Assembly: GCA_035063885.1 (NCBI GenBank) | Contig: JAPSFM010000094.1 | Coordinates: 1 to 20,394, forward strand | Length of the DNA: 20,394 nucleotides | Reading direction: 5' to 3' | Source: CAADGY01 sp900696665 | GTDB lineage: Bacteria > Acidobacteriota > Terriglobia > Bryobacterales > Bryobacteraceae | In this document: piece after piece, positions 1 through 8,349 of the stretch | Position numbering within the stretch: the stretch's first letter is position 1 | Layout of the letters: each line of letters opens with the position of its first letter | Notes under the pieces: model-generated | Databases searched by the model: none | What the model was told of the DNA's origin: nothing | What the model saw: the letters and a program-made list of their open reading frames with translations, nothing else | Translations under genes and position numbers: made by a program

Positions 1-33
1 GCAGTCTGTCCGGACGAAAGAGAGTCAAAGGAA

Positions 34-258
34 ATGGGGAGAGTGGTTAGCGTTCTGATCGCATACGTTGCGATAGTGGGCCTGCTTACGGTGTCCGGCG
101 CGATCCCGAAGTTGCCGTTCTACACCCACGCGTTGCTGCTTGTAGTTGCCAATGTGGCTTGGCCGGTGTTGCGCCCGGGGATTCTATTGATTCCTATCCT
201 GGGCGATCTCATCGCTACTCTTGACTCCGGCGGGTCTGGTCCAGCGCAAAGGTCGTAG
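34..258 (+). CDS. Possible small two-span membrane protein
   Basis: A 74-residue reading frame starting at ATG 34, preceded by a purine-rich stretch (AAAGGA ending 4 bases before the ATG) that could serve as a close ribosome binding site. The product has two hydrophobic stretches, about residues 4-24 and 32-55, with a short polar C-terminal tail ending in GSGPAQRS, so it would sit in the inner membrane. I do not recognise the family. It converges on the oxidoreductase gene to its right with only 6 bp between the two stop codons. Its small size and lack of a known domain leave real doubt; a spurious frame is the alternative. Confidence 0.42.
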   Translation: MGRVVSVLIAYVAIVGLLTVSGAIPKLPFYTHALLLVVANVAWPVLRPGILLIPILGDLIATLDSGGSGPAQRS

Positions 259-264
259 GGGACC

Positions 265-1443
265 CTAGCCCGCCGCCATGACCTTGCGGTTCTCGCGGTA
301 TGCAAGGTTCGCCAGGTGCGGCCCGGCGACTGCGGCGGCGGCGATCTCCACCGTACAATTCGGCTGCTTGCGGCTCCTGACACAATCCAGAAAATTCTGC
401 TGGTGCGCCTCGGCGCTATCGCGGTCCGCTTCCTGGGCAATCAGTTCGGGACGGGCGGTCTGCGACCACGGCTGAGGAGAAGCGCCAGGGTCCTTATAGA
501 TCCGGTAGCCCAGGCGATCGAGCATCATCGTCGCCTTTTCACCCTGAAACTGAATGGACCAGTCGTGCTCGTACGCGCTGGTGTAATTCAGCGTCCAGGT
601 AGCCATCAGGCCGGGATACTCAAACGCTGCGCTGAACACATCGGGGACTTCGCCCGTTTTGGCATTCGCGATATACCCCTGACATACCGCGGAACGCGGT
701 GGACCCGAGTTCGTCATCCACTGCACCACGTCCATCAGGTGCGTGCCCTGATCCGTCATGTTCCCTCCGGAATAATCCCAGAAGCCACGCCACCAGCGGA
801 ACAGCTTGGGTTCAAATTCACGCTTCGGCGCGGGCCCCACGAAGCGCTCCCAATCCAGCCTGCCCGGAAGCGGTGAGTTGTCGAGCGGCATGGTGAAATG
901 CCAGTTCCACAGCGCCTTTACCATCGACACTTTGCCCAACGCGCCATCGTCGATGAGTTGTTTGGCTTTCCGGATGAAAGGCATGCTGCGGCGCTGCATT
1001 CCGATTTGCACGACGCGGCCGGACTGCCGGACGGCGTCCACCATTCGCCGGCTCTCGTCGAGCGAGAGGGACAGCGGCTTTTCGAGATATACGTCTTTGC
1101 CTGCGTCGAGCGCGGCCAGCAGATTCCCACAGTGCTGGTGGTCGGGTGTGCCGATCACGACGAAATCCAGGTCTTTGTGTCCCAGCAGTTCCTTGTAATC
1201 GATGTAGCCCTTCGCATCCTTTGGTGATTCGCCGCGGGCGGCGTCGAGATGCCGGTCATAAACATCGCAGAGGGCCACGCACTGCGCCCCGAGTTTCTGG
1301 AACGTGCGATTCAGCCACCGGGCGCGGCTGCCGGTGCCGATGACGCCATAGTTAAGCCGGTCATTGGCCCCGCGCACCGTGCGCGGAACGAACAGCGGAA
1401 CTGCGGCGAGAGGTTTCAGGAACTCTCTTCGGTTCGGTTGCAT
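265..1443 (-). CDS. Tat-exported Gfo/Idh/MocA family oxidoreductase
   Basis: A 392-residue NAD(P)-dependent sugar-type oxidoreductase. The N-terminus carries a twin-arginine signal (NRREFLK, residues 4-10) followed by a short hydrophobic stretch, so the folded enzyme is probably exported with its cofactor. The Rossmann motif GVIGTGSRAR lies at 33-42, the family EKP motif at 121-123, and the substrate-domain motif GGNMTDQGTHLMDVV at 226-240, with the Asp and His expected at the active site. The ATG at 1443 has an AGGAG about 8 bases upstream. The gene starts 20 bp after the stop of the dehydrogenase at 1464-3281 and is probably co-transcribed with it. In this family the substrate (inositol, glucose-fructose, glycoside oxidation) cannot be read from sequence; exported members are abundant in Acidobacteriota and Planctomycetes. 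Confidence 0.93.
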   Translation of the reverse strand: MQPNRREFLKPLAAVPLFVPRTVRGANDRLNYGVIGTGSRARWLNRTFQKLGAQCVALCDVYDRHLDAARGESPKDAKGYIDYKELLGHKDLDFVVIGTPDHQHCGNLLAALDAGKDVYLEKPLSLSLDESRRMVDAVRQSGRVVQIGMQRRSMPFIRKAKQLIDDGALGKVSMVKALWNWHFTMPLDNSPLPGRLDWERFVGPAPKREFEPKLFRWWRGFWDYSGGNMTDQGTHLMDVVQWMTNSGPPRSAVCQGYIANAKTGEVPDVFSAAFEYPGLMATWTLNYTSAYEHDWSIQFQGEKATMMLDRLGYRIYKDPGASPQPWSQTARPELIAQEADRDSAEAHQQNFLDCVRSRKQPNCTVEIAAAAVAGPHLANLAYRENRKVMAAG

Positions 1444-1463
1444 GTAGAGACTCCTACACCAGA

Positions 1464-3281
1464 CTACTGAATCGGAACCCGCACCGGGGGGCTGCCAATG
1501 CCACCGGTGCGGACCGTCAACTCGGCGGTACCCGGTGGCAACCCCACCGGAACGCGGATGTTGATCTGGTAGACGCCAACGAATCCCGGCGCAAGTCCTG
1601 CGAATTGAACCTCCGCGGGCATGCCGCCAAGGGTGGCTTCAACCCCTGATTGCGTTTCCGATGAGGCTCCCGCGGCGTTCCCCGTTTCGGGAATGTTCGT
1701 CACGGGTCCGAGACCTGTAGCATAAACATATATATATTCGCCCGCTACCAGCGGAGCGGCGGCCGACACCAGCGTGTTGTTCGCATTATGGATCGCGATC
1801 GCATCGCCGCTCGCGGAACTAAAGACGCCGGGCTGGACGTCCAGGACCGGTACATCTACGGGCAGGCTGGACGCCCCTTCCCTCGTAATGACAACCGGAG
1901 CGGTCCGGCGGCCGGCGATTTCGAAGGGAACCTGAAAGTTGATCTGCTCCTGTCCATCCACGTTTGCAAGGGCGTGTATGGGTGCGGCTACGCCGCCGAC
2001 CGTTACGCTGACTCCGTTCAGTGAGCGAGGCAGCGGAATCGTGCTCGCGGCTGCAATTCCAAGCGAATCCATGATGCCTGACGCAAACAGGGTGGCAAGT
2101 GATCCGGGCGTCAGTCCTGGTTGAAAGCTGGCGGCATTCACCACGGATTCGGTGCTGAAAACCGGCGCACGCGGACCCTCGATCCGGTGGATTGCGCCGC
2201 CTGCGGCATCGGCTACGTACAACTCTCCGGCTTCGTCCTCGCCGAAAGTCGTAATGCGGAAACCTGTTGTAGCCAAAAGCTGATTGGTCCACTGGCTCCC
2301 CTCCCGCCGGATTCCCCAAATTCTTCCGCTGCAGTAGTCGCCGTAAAGGTAAGTGCCTCGCAGGCCCGGAAATGCGCTGCCGCGATACACAAATCCCCCG
2401 GTTACGGAGCAACCGTCCCCGCGACCGTACTCGGCCACCGGGAGCGTGAGTCCCTGCTGGCTGCAAGTGCCTGTCCTAAAGCAGTGCATGCCCTCCATGA
2501 TGTTCCACCCGTAATTTTCACCGCCACGGCTGGACGCGGGTTGGAAATTGATCTCCTCATACTGGTTCTGACCCACGTCGGCGATCCAGAGATCGCCTGT
2601 CCCGCGGTCAAAGGAGAAGCGCCACGGGTTTCGCAAGCCCAAAGCCCAAATAGCGGGATCGTGAGTAGCGCTGGCGGCAAACGGATTGGACGGAGGAATC
2701 TGAAACGTGCCTGGTGCGGACTCCACGTCAATGCGCAGCATTTTCCCAAGCCGCTCGCGGGGATTCTGCGCCCGGTTCTGAGGATCGCCGCCGCTACCAC
2801 CATCTCCCATGCCGATGTAAAGGTAGCCGTCCGGCCCGAAACGCAATTGGCCTCCATTGTGGTTGGCGTACGGCTGTTCGATTCGAAGAAGGATTTGTTC
2901 TGTAGACGGATCGGCCGTATCGGCATTCGGACCCGCACGGTAGCGCGCGATCACTGTGTGGCCGTTGAGATCGGTGTAGTTCACATAGAAGTGCTGCTTT
3001 TGTGCATAATCCGGAGGGAAAGCAAGGCCCAGAAGACCGCGCTCGCCTCCGCCGCGTGTACGCGAATGGACATCGAGGAAAGGCGCCGCCACCATGACCC
3101 CACCTTTGTAGATCCGAATGATGCCATTCTGTTGAACGAAAAACAGCCGGCTTGTTCCATCGCCGGCGTGTTGAATATCGCTGGGTGCAACCACTCCGGT
3201 TGCGATCGAGCGGAACTCCAGACCTGCCTGTGCGATAAGAATGGACGACGACGTAACAAGTCCCAGTAGCACCCTGCCCAT
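1464..3281 (-). CDS. Secreted PQQ-dependent glucose/sorbosone dehydrogenase with Solibacter-type C-terminal domain
   Basis: I choose ATG 3281 (605 residues), where a signal peptide begins directly (MGRVLLGLVTSSSILIAQA); the frame is open to a TTG at 3302. Residues about 24-370 form the six-bladed propeller of the soluble PQQ glucose/aldose dehydrogenase family. Visible motifs are RGGGERGLLGLAFPPDY (77-93), HNGGQLRFGPDGYLYIGMGD (141-160, with the likely catalytic His141), GLRNPWRFSFD (215-225) and VTGGFVYRG (293-301). Residues about 376-605 are a separate module beginning VVNAASFQPGLTPGSL, the C-terminal domain typical of Solibacter exported proteins (TIGR03437), probably for surface or extracellular placement, though its role is unknown. 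The enzyme would oxidise sugars outside the cytoplasm. It is followed 20 bp later by the Gfo/Idh/MocA gene and is divergent from the TonB receptor. Confidence 0.93.
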   Translation of the reverse strand: MGRVLLGLVTSSSILIAQAGLEFRSIATGVVAPSDIQHAGDGTSRLFFVQQNGIIRIYKGGVMVAAPFLDVHSRTRGGGERGLLGLAFPPDYAQKQHFYVNYTDLNGHTVIARYRAGPNADTADPSTEQILLRIEQPYANHNGGQLRFGPDGYLYIGMGDGGSGGDPQNRAQNPRERLGKMLRIDVESAPGTFQIPPSNPFAASATHDPAIWALGLRNPWRFSFDRGTGDLWIADVGQNQYEEINFQPASSRGGENYGWNIMEGMHCFRTGTCSQQGLTLPVAEYGRGDGCSVTGGFVYRGSAFPGLRGTYLYGDYCSGRIWGIRREGSQWTNQLLATTGFRITTFGEDEAGELYVADAAGGAIHRIEGPRAPVFSTESVVNAASFQPGLTPGSLATLFASGIMDSLGIAAASTIPLPRSLNGVSVTVGGVAAPIHALANVDGQEQINFQVPFEIAGRRTAPVVITREGASSLPVDVPVLDVQPGVFSSASGDAIAIHNANNTLVSAAAPLVAGEYIYVYATGLGPVTNIPETGNAAGASSETQSGVEATLGGMPAEVQFAGLAPGFVGVYQINIRVPVGLPPGTAELTVRTGGIGSPPVRVPIQ

Positions 3282-3312
3282 AATCTGAGTGTAGTTCCAC
3301 AAATGCTACTCT

Positions 3313-5115
3313 GTGACTTTGCCTCTGGGTTCCATCCTGTTGACTCTGACGGTGCTTTTGTCGGCCGGGTTGTTGTGCGCCGGGGAGCCGCGCCGCGATG
3401 TAATCGTCGTGACAGGAACTTTCGATCCGGTGCCACTCGAGGAAAGCGAGCGGCCCGTGACGGTTTTGGATACCGCGCGCCTCCGGCTGGTTTCGAACTC
3501 CCTGGCGAGTCTGTTGCGGCTTGAGCCGTCTCTGGATGTTCGCGAGCGAAGCCCGAATGGAGTACAGGCGGATGTATCGATACGTGGGAGCACGTTTGGT
3601 CAAACGCTGGTGCTGCTGAACGGTCTGCGCCTGAACGACCCGCAGTCGGGCCACCACAACATGGATATCCCGGTGCCGCTCGAATCCGTGGCGCGAATCG
3701 AGGTGCTGCGGGGCGCGGGGTCGACATACTACGGCTCCGATGCGGCCGGTGGAGTAGTTAACGTAATTACCGATGAGCCGGAGTATTCGGAGTTCCGTTT
3801 GCGAAGCGCCGTAGGCAACCATGGAGTGAACCAGCAGCAGGGCTCTCTTGCACTCGTTGGCGGTCCGGTTTCCCAGCAGCTCAGTTTCGCGCGCGATTTT
3901 TCTTCCGGCTTCCGCGCTAACCGCGATTACCGCAACCTGTCATTTGCTTCCACGACAGGTGTGTCTTCGCGCTACGGTGATACGCGTTTGCTGGCGGCTC
4001 ATAACGACAGGCCGTTCGGTGCGGAAGGTTTTTACGGCAACTACCCATCTTGGGAGCGGACACGCACGTGGTTCGGCTCCGTGCAACATTCCTTTCCGTC
4101 GGATACTCAAGTTGCTGTTGCCTACCGGCGGCACACAGATCTGTTCGTGCTATACCGCGATCGTCCGGAGGTGTTCACCAATCATCATGCCGCCGAAAGT
4201 TATCAGGGCGCGGTCCGGCAGCGGACGCCCCTTGGCCTGAACGCAGCTTTGCATTTCGGCGCGGAGGTGTTGGGCGACCGCATTTCGAGCACGAATCTCG
4301 GAAGGCATGGCAGAACCCGGGGCGCTGGCTACGTTGTGTTCGACGCGCGAGCGCTTCAACGCTTTTCGCTTTCTCTCGGGATTCGCGATGAGGTATACAG
4401 ATCGGGGAATCACGAACCGAGCCCGAACGCCGCAATTGGATTCTGGGTTTCGCAACAATTGAAACTGCGCGCTGGTGTGAGCCGTGCCTTCCGGCTGCCA
4501 TCCTACACGGACCTCTATTATCACGACCCCGCCAACCTGGGCTCTCCCGGCCTTTTGCCCGAATCCGCCGTCAGCTATGAGGCTGGCGCCGACTGGCGGC
4601 CGTCGCAGGCGGTGGGCGGCGATGTGACGGTCTTCCACAGGCGCGAAACAGATGTAATCGACTATGTGCGGCGCTCCCCCGCGGACATATGGCGAGCTAC
4701 CAATTTTCACCGCTTGCGGTTCACCGGTGCGGAAGCTGCGCTTCGGCTGCGTCTGGCGGGTACGCAACAAATCGACCTCCGCTATACGGCTCTCCGTGGA
4801 GTTACGAGCCTTCCACCGGCCATTCAGACGAAATATGTTTTCAACTACCCGGTTCATTCGGGTGTCGTATCGTGGCTTGCGACTCTGCCGAAAAATTCGA
4901 TGTTGAGAATGCGGATTGGCGTGCTGGAGCGGCTGGCCCGAGCCCCTTACACGCTGATTGATCTTTACCTGGCGGCAAAGCCGGGGCGTTTTCAACCGTT
5001 CGTGCAGGTGACGAACATGACTGGTTCCCGGTATGAGGAAATCGCAGGGGTGGCAATGCCGGGCAGGGCTATCCTGGGCGGGGTGCAACTCGTGGTTTGT
5101 TGCCGGACGAAATAA
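3313..5115 (+). CDS. TonB-dependent outer-membrane receptor
   Basis: The 600-residue protein starts at GTG 3313; the only in-frame stop upstream is the TAG at 3292, and no ATG lies between. A Sec signal peptide covers about residues 1-23. A possible TonB box (DVIVVTG, 29-35) is followed by the plug domain (about 46-155), with NGVQADVSIRGSTFGQTLVLLNGLRLNDPQ-type segments, IEVLRGAGSTYYGSDAAGGVVNV-type segments, and then a beta-barrel to the C-terminus. The layout and short barrel resemble BtuB-like cobalamin or siderophore receptors, but the ligand is not readable. The C-terminus ends LVVCCRTK rather than in the aromatic residue usual for barrel insertion. The gene is divergent from the PQQ dehydrogenase with only 31 bp between the chosen starts, so the two may share a control region. 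Confidence 0.92.
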   Translation: MTLPLGSILLTLTVLLSAGLLCAGEPRRDVIVVTGTFDPVPLEESERPVTVLDTARLRLVSNSLASLLRLEPSLDVRERSPNGVQADVSIRGSTFGQTLVLLNGLRLNDPQSGHHNMDIPVPLESVARIEVLRGAGSTYYGSDAAGGVVNVITDEPEYSEFRLRSAVGNHGVNQQQGSLALVGGPVSQQLSFARDFSSGFRANRDYRNLSFASTTGVSSRYGDTRLLAAHNDRPFGAEGFYGNYPSWERTRTWFGSVQHSFPSDTQVAVAYRRHTDLFVLYRDRPEVFTNHHAAESYQGAVRQRTPLGLNAALHFGAEVLGDRISSTNLGRHGRTRGAGYVVFDARALQRFSLSLGIRDEVYRSGNHEPSPNAAIGFWVSQQLKLRAGVSRAFRLPSYTDLYYHDPANLGSPGLLPESAVSYEAGADWRPSQAVGGDVTVFHRRETDVIDYVRRSPADIWRATNFHRLRFTGAEAALRLRLAGTQQIDLRYTALRGVTSLPPAIQTKYVFNYPVHSGVVSWLATLPKNSMLRMRIGVLERLARAPYTLIDLYLAAKPGRFQPFVQVTNMTGSRYEEIAGVAMPGRAILGGVQLVVCCRTK

Positions 5116-5149
5116 GCTAGACTGAAAATACGGTTCAAGGCAGGATTTC

Positions 5150-6637
5150 TTGATTCGCACTCTCCTCGTAATACTGCTCGCTGTTCTATGTGCGGGTAAT
5201 GCCGTGCCGGCCGAGCAAGGCCAGTTGGACGCCAGCCCAGCCCTGTTCAGTGTACTCGCCGCCATCAACGCCGCCGGCTATGATGCCGATCTCGACTCAC
5301 CCGCAAATGATCCGATACGTGAGGCGGTCCGGAAGAACCTGGCGTCCAAGAACATCCCCTGTCTCAATGATTTAAAGCAGTTTTTCGCTTCGCATCGCCA
5401 GAAGGGCTGGACAGCCGAGCTGAGCCAGTACATCTCCTTCGCGCTCAGCGTGGATGGCCCTCCCGCGTTCGAATACCGCTTCCAGCATTACCTGTTGCCG
5501 CCTGACGTACAGCCGCTGACGGGGTTCGAGACGCTGATGGCGCGGTTTCATCGCGAAGCGGACATCGGCACGCTCTGGAAACAGGCGCAATCCGCTTTTG
5601 AACGGCAGATCGAACGCTATCATCAACCGGTGAGTGCCGCGGTCCTGGAGGTGAACGGCTACATGCGCAATACCTCCGGCGGATTTCTGGGCCGGCGGTT
5701 CCAGATCTATATCGATCTGCTGGGCGCGCCGAATCAAATCCACACGCGCAGCTACGCCGACGACTATTTCGTCGTTCTGACGCCGTCTCCGGAGCCCCAG
5801 GTGGAGGATGTGCGGCACGCCTACCTGCATTACCTGCTCGACCCGCTTGCCACGAAGTACGGTATGGTGCTGCAGGAAAAAAAGCCTCTTATCGATTTCG
5901 CCCTTGGTGCGCCACACCTGGAGGAATATTATAAGAATGACTTTCTGCTGTTGGCGACAGAATCTCTGATTCGCGCCGTGGAAAGCCGCCTGGAGCGCGG
6001 TCCGGCGGAAAAGAAAAATCAAATGGTAGCGCAGGCGCTAGGAGAAGGGTTCATTCTGACGCCGTATTTTGCCGAGCAGTTGCCGGCGTTTGAACAGCAG
6101 GATCAGGCCATGCGGCTCTACTACCCCGAAATGATAAAAGCGATCGACTTGAAGCGGGAGTCGAAGCGTCTGGAGAATGTCCAGTTTGCGGCAACTCGTC
6201 CCGTGCGGAAGGCAAAGGTGGTGCCCGCCGAACGAAAAGTGGAGCCCACGGGTGTCTTCAAAACCCTCGAGGAAGCGGAACAATTGTACACGGGACGGAA
6301 TTTGGATTCTGCGCGCACGGCGTATCTGAAAGCTATCGGGGAAACCGACGAGAAGCCACTGCACGCCAAAGCATATTACGGGCTGGCCCGCATCGCCGCC
6401 CTTAAGAACGATCCCGAGTTGGCGGAGAAACTATTTCAACAGACCCTGGAACTCCATCCGGACCCGCAGACGGCAGCCTGGGCTCATGTGTACCTGGGCC
6501 GTCTGTCCGACATCGCGGGTGACCGGGAAGCCGCCTCCGGGCACTACCAGGCCGCCCTTCGAGTCCAGGGCGCTTCAAACGCGGCACGCAAAGCGGCTGA
6601 ACAAGGCTTGAAGGCCGGATTTCCCAAAAACAACTGA
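5150..6637 (+). CDS. Exported protein with degenerate gluzincin (DUF4932-like) domain and C-terminal TPRs
   Basis: The start is TTG 5150, supported by AAGGCAGGA 5 bases upstream and an immediate signal peptide (MIRTLLVILLAVLCAG, cleavage near residue 21). Residues about 25-300 resemble bacterial DUF4932-type metallopeptidase domains: HAYLHYLLDPL at 223-233 sits where those proteins have HExxH followed by a PL, and TESLIRAVESR (270-280) matches the downstream Glu helix. The catalytic Glu is replaced by Ala224, so proteolysis seems unlikely although both His remain. Residues about 372-490 contain two to three TPR-like helix pairs (for example AKAYYGLARIAALKNDPELA). The next gene also encodes an exported TPR protein 44 bp downstream, suggesting a periplasmic assembly. 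The DUF4932 relation is my recollection of the motif pattern, not a search result. Confidence 0.8.
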   Translation: MIRTLLVILLAVLCAGNAVPAEQGQLDASPALFSVLAAINAAGYDADLDSPANDPIREAVRKNLASKNIPCLNDLKQFFASHRQKGWTAELSQYISFALSVDGPPAFEYRFQHYLLPPDVQPLTGFETLMARFHREADIGTLWKQAQSAFERQIERYHQPVSAAVLEVNGYMRNTSGGFLGRRFQIYIDLLGAPNQIHTRSYADDYFVVLTPSPEPQVEDVRHAYLHYLLDPLATKYGMVLQEKKPLIDFALGAPHLEEYYKNDFLLLATESLIRAVESRLERGPAEKKNQMVAQALGEGFILTPYFAEQLPAFEQQDQAMRLYYPEMIKAIDLKRESKRLENVQFAATRPVRKAKVVPAERKVEPTGVFKTLEEAEQLYTGRNLDSARTAYLKAIGETDEKPLHAKAYYGLARIAALKNDPELAEKLFQQTLELHPDPQTAAWAHVYLGRLSDIAGDREAASGHYQAALRVQGASNAARKAAEQGLKAGFPKNN

Positions 6638-6681
6638 TAACATCAATAGGTTAAGTCGACGCAGGAAAGGAATCTTTTGCA

Positions 6682-7497
6682 ATGAAAAATAGAGTTTGGA
6701 GAGTAGTCATGGGCTTGATGGCGGGTGCGGGGCTATTGCTCGCGCAGGAAGCCGCGCCCGTCGCGAAGCAACCACAACCGAAATCGAAACAGGAAGTGGA
6801 AGCCATACAAGCAATGTTCAGTGCGCAGGACCCGGATAGCCGGATCGCCGCCGCGCAGAACCTGATCACCAAGTTCGCAGATACCGAGTTCAAGGCGCTG
6901 GCATTGCAGTTGATCGCCATGTCTTATGAACAGAAGGGCGATGTGGACAACATGATCGTCTACTCGGAGCGCGTGCTGGAAGCCGACCCGCAGAACTATG
7001 CATCCATGTTGATGATCTCCCGTGCGCTGGCGCAACGAACGAAAGAGTTCGACCTTGACAAGGAAGAGAAACTCGGACGGTCGGAGAAGATGGCGCACCA
7101 GGCTCAGGAAGCTCTGAAGACCGCACCCAAGCCGCGCCCGGACATTACCGACGAGCAGTGGGCGGAGGTAAAGAAGGACTTCAACTCCCAAGCGCTGGAA
7201 GCCCTCGGAATGGTCGCCATGGCGCGAAAAAAATACGACCTGGCGATCAAGGAATTCAATGCGGCGATCGAAGGCTCGAACAATCCCGATCCTGCCACGA
7301 TGGTAAGACTCGGCGCCGTTTATAATCTTGCCGGCAAGCACGACGAAGCCGTCGCAATACTGGACAAGGTAATGGCGCTATCGGAAGTACATCCGCAGAT
7401 TAAGCAGATCGCGCAGGCAGAGCGCGTGCGCGCCATGCAGGCCAAGGGTGGAGCCAAGCCCGCCACACCGCCCCCCGCAAAGCCTGCCAATCCGTAA
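6682..7497 (+). CDS. Exported tetratricopeptide-repeat protein
   Basis: A 271-residue protein from ATG 6682, with AGGAAAGGA about 11 bases upstream. A signal peptide (residues 1-22, ending LLLAQEA) is followed by a Pro/Lys-rich linker, then helical repeats: about 34-85 (IAAAQNLITKFADTEFKALA), a TPR with YEQKGDVDNMIVYSERVLEADPQN, and two more at about 173-240 (ALGMVAMARKKYDLAIKEFNAA and GAVYNLAGKHDEAVAILDKV). The tail is Ala/Pro/Lys-rich (AKPATPPPAKPANP). It is probably a periplasmic scaffold or partner-binding protein; no catalytic residues are visible. It lies between the gluzincin/TPR gene and rnc, all in the same direction. Its last 50 bases overlap the longest reading of rnc. Confidence 0.85.
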   Translation: MKNRVWRVVMGLMAGAGLLLAQEAAPVAKQPQPKSKQEVEAIQAMFSAQDPDSRIAAAQNLITKFADTEFKALALQLIAMSYEQKGDVDNMIVYSERVLEADPQNYASMLMISRALAQRTKEFDLDKEEKLGRSEKMAHQAQEALKTAPKPRPDITDEQWAEVKKDFNSQALEALGMVAMARKKYDLAIKEFNAAIEGSNNPDPATMVRLGAVYNLAGKHDEAVAILDKVMALSEVHPQIKQIAQAERVRAMQAKGGAKPATPPPAKPANP

Positions 7498-8215
7498 TTT
7501 GCTTTCCAAGCGAAAAAGCGCGGATCCGGAAGGGCTGGAGCGAGCCCTCGGGTATTCTTTCGCGGACAAAACCCTCTTGATTCGCGCTTTGACGCATCGG
7601 TCCCGGGCTTACGAGCAGAGTCCGGTGTCCGGTCCTGCCGCCGATAACGAACAACTCGAATTCCTGGGCGATTCCATCCTTGGCTTTATCGTCAGCGATT
7701 ATCTGCTGGCGCACTTTCCGTCATTTCGCGAGGGGCAATTTTCCGTTTGGAAAGCCCGCATTGTAAGTGCAGCCAATCTGGCGCAGGTTGCACGGCGTAT
7801 ACAACTGGGCGATTTTCTGGTTTTAGGCAAAGGCGAACAGGCATCCGGCGGCCGTTCCAAAGGAGCGTTGTTATCCGACGCCATCGAGGCCCTGATCGCG
7901 GCTGTTTATCTGGATGGCGGGATGGACGCTGCGCGCACGCTGGTTGAAAGACTTGTCATTGGGAATTTCAATCCGTCGGAGGCGGCGGAAAATGTCAACG
8001 CCAAAACTGCGCTCCAGGAAAAGTCACATGCTTTAGGCCTGCCCTTGCCGCGGTACGTGGTCCTGCGGGAGGAAGGGCCGCCGCATGAGCGGATCTTTAC
8101 CGTGGAGGCACGCATTGGGACGCGATACACCAGCACGGCCCAAGGGCTCTCCAAGAAGAGCGCCAGCCAGAGTGCTGCCGAATTACTGCTCACGCAGCTC
8201 GAGCGGGAACTCTAG
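7448..8215 (+). CDS. rnc: Ribonuclease III
   Basis: A double-strand-specific endoribonuclease that matures rRNA and processes structured mRNA in the cytoplasm. Counting from GTG 7448 (255 residues), the RNase III signature NEQLEFLGDSILG is at 67-79, the second acidic cluster SDAIEALIAAVYLDGG has Asp144 and Glu147 as metal ligands, and a double-stranded RNA-binding domain fills about 183-252 (AKTALQEKSHALGLPLPRY to KKSASQSAAELLLTQLE). All catalytic residues are present. The start is uncertain. GTG 7448 overlaps the upstream gene by 50 bp and has AGG 6 bases before it; TTG 7499 would give 238 residues and an N-terminus of usual family length but has no visible ribosome binding site. No lepB or acpP lies next to it. 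Confidence 0.95.
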   Translation: MEPSPPHRPPQSLPIRNLLSKRKSADPEGLERALGYSFADKTLLIRALTHRSRAYEQSPVSGPAADNEQLEFLGDSILGFIVSDYLLAHFPSFREGQFSVWKARIVSAANLAQVARRIQLGDFLVLGKGEQASGGRSKGALLSDAIEALIAAVYLDGGMDAARTLVERLVIGNFNPSEAAENVNAKTALQEKSHALGLPLPRYVVLREEGPPHERIFTVEARIGTRYTSTAQGLSKKSASQSAAELLLTQLEREL

Positions 8216-8216
8216 C

Positions 8217-8245
8217 CTGCCGCTCCCGGAAACGGAGCCGCGCAG
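8217..8245 (+). terminator. Hairpin after rnc, possible terminator
   Basis: Two bases after the rnc stop, CTGC (8217-8220) pairs with GCAG (8242-8245), and GCTCC (8222-8226) with GGAGC (8234-8238), giving a two-step stem with a 7-base loop. No T-run follows, so it would be a weak or factor-assisted terminator, or a 3'-end stabiliser. Confidence 0.4.
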
Positions 8246-8306
8246 GTGAGCGAGAGGTTTGCCGTCTTCTCCCCCTGAGCTACTCTGCCTTGTTTTCGCG
8301 CGTTTC

Positions 8307-8336
8307 TTGACTGATACGGGTCGCGGCCCCTACACA
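8307..8336 (+). promoter_or_regulatory. Candidate promoter for the ankyrin/toroid pair
   Basis: TTGACT at 8307-8312 matches five of six bases of the -35 consensus. TACACA at 8331-8336, 18 bases on, is a poor -10 (three of six). It is the only good -35 in the 134-bp gap upstream of the ankyrin gene, whose ATG is 13 bases beyond. Such a short leader would have to include the GAGGAAA ribosome binding site (8340-8346). Confidence 0.33.
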
Positions 8337-8349
8337 CCAGAGGAAACTT

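Noticed and set aside
1721..1740. AT-rich run with ATATATAT as a promoter
   Set aside because: It is inside the dehydrogenase coding sequence and encodes a Tyr-rich strand (EYIYVYAT).
2121..3269. Long rightward frame (382 codons) opposite the PQQ dehydrogenase
   Set aside because: It lies wholly antisense to a gene with clear motifs, and has no domain or signal of its own; high GC produces such shadows.
2794..3822. Long leftward frame (342 codons) across the divergent starts
   Set aside because: It is Arg/His/Gln-rich, overlaps both the dehydrogenase and the TonB receptor, and shows no recognisable fold.
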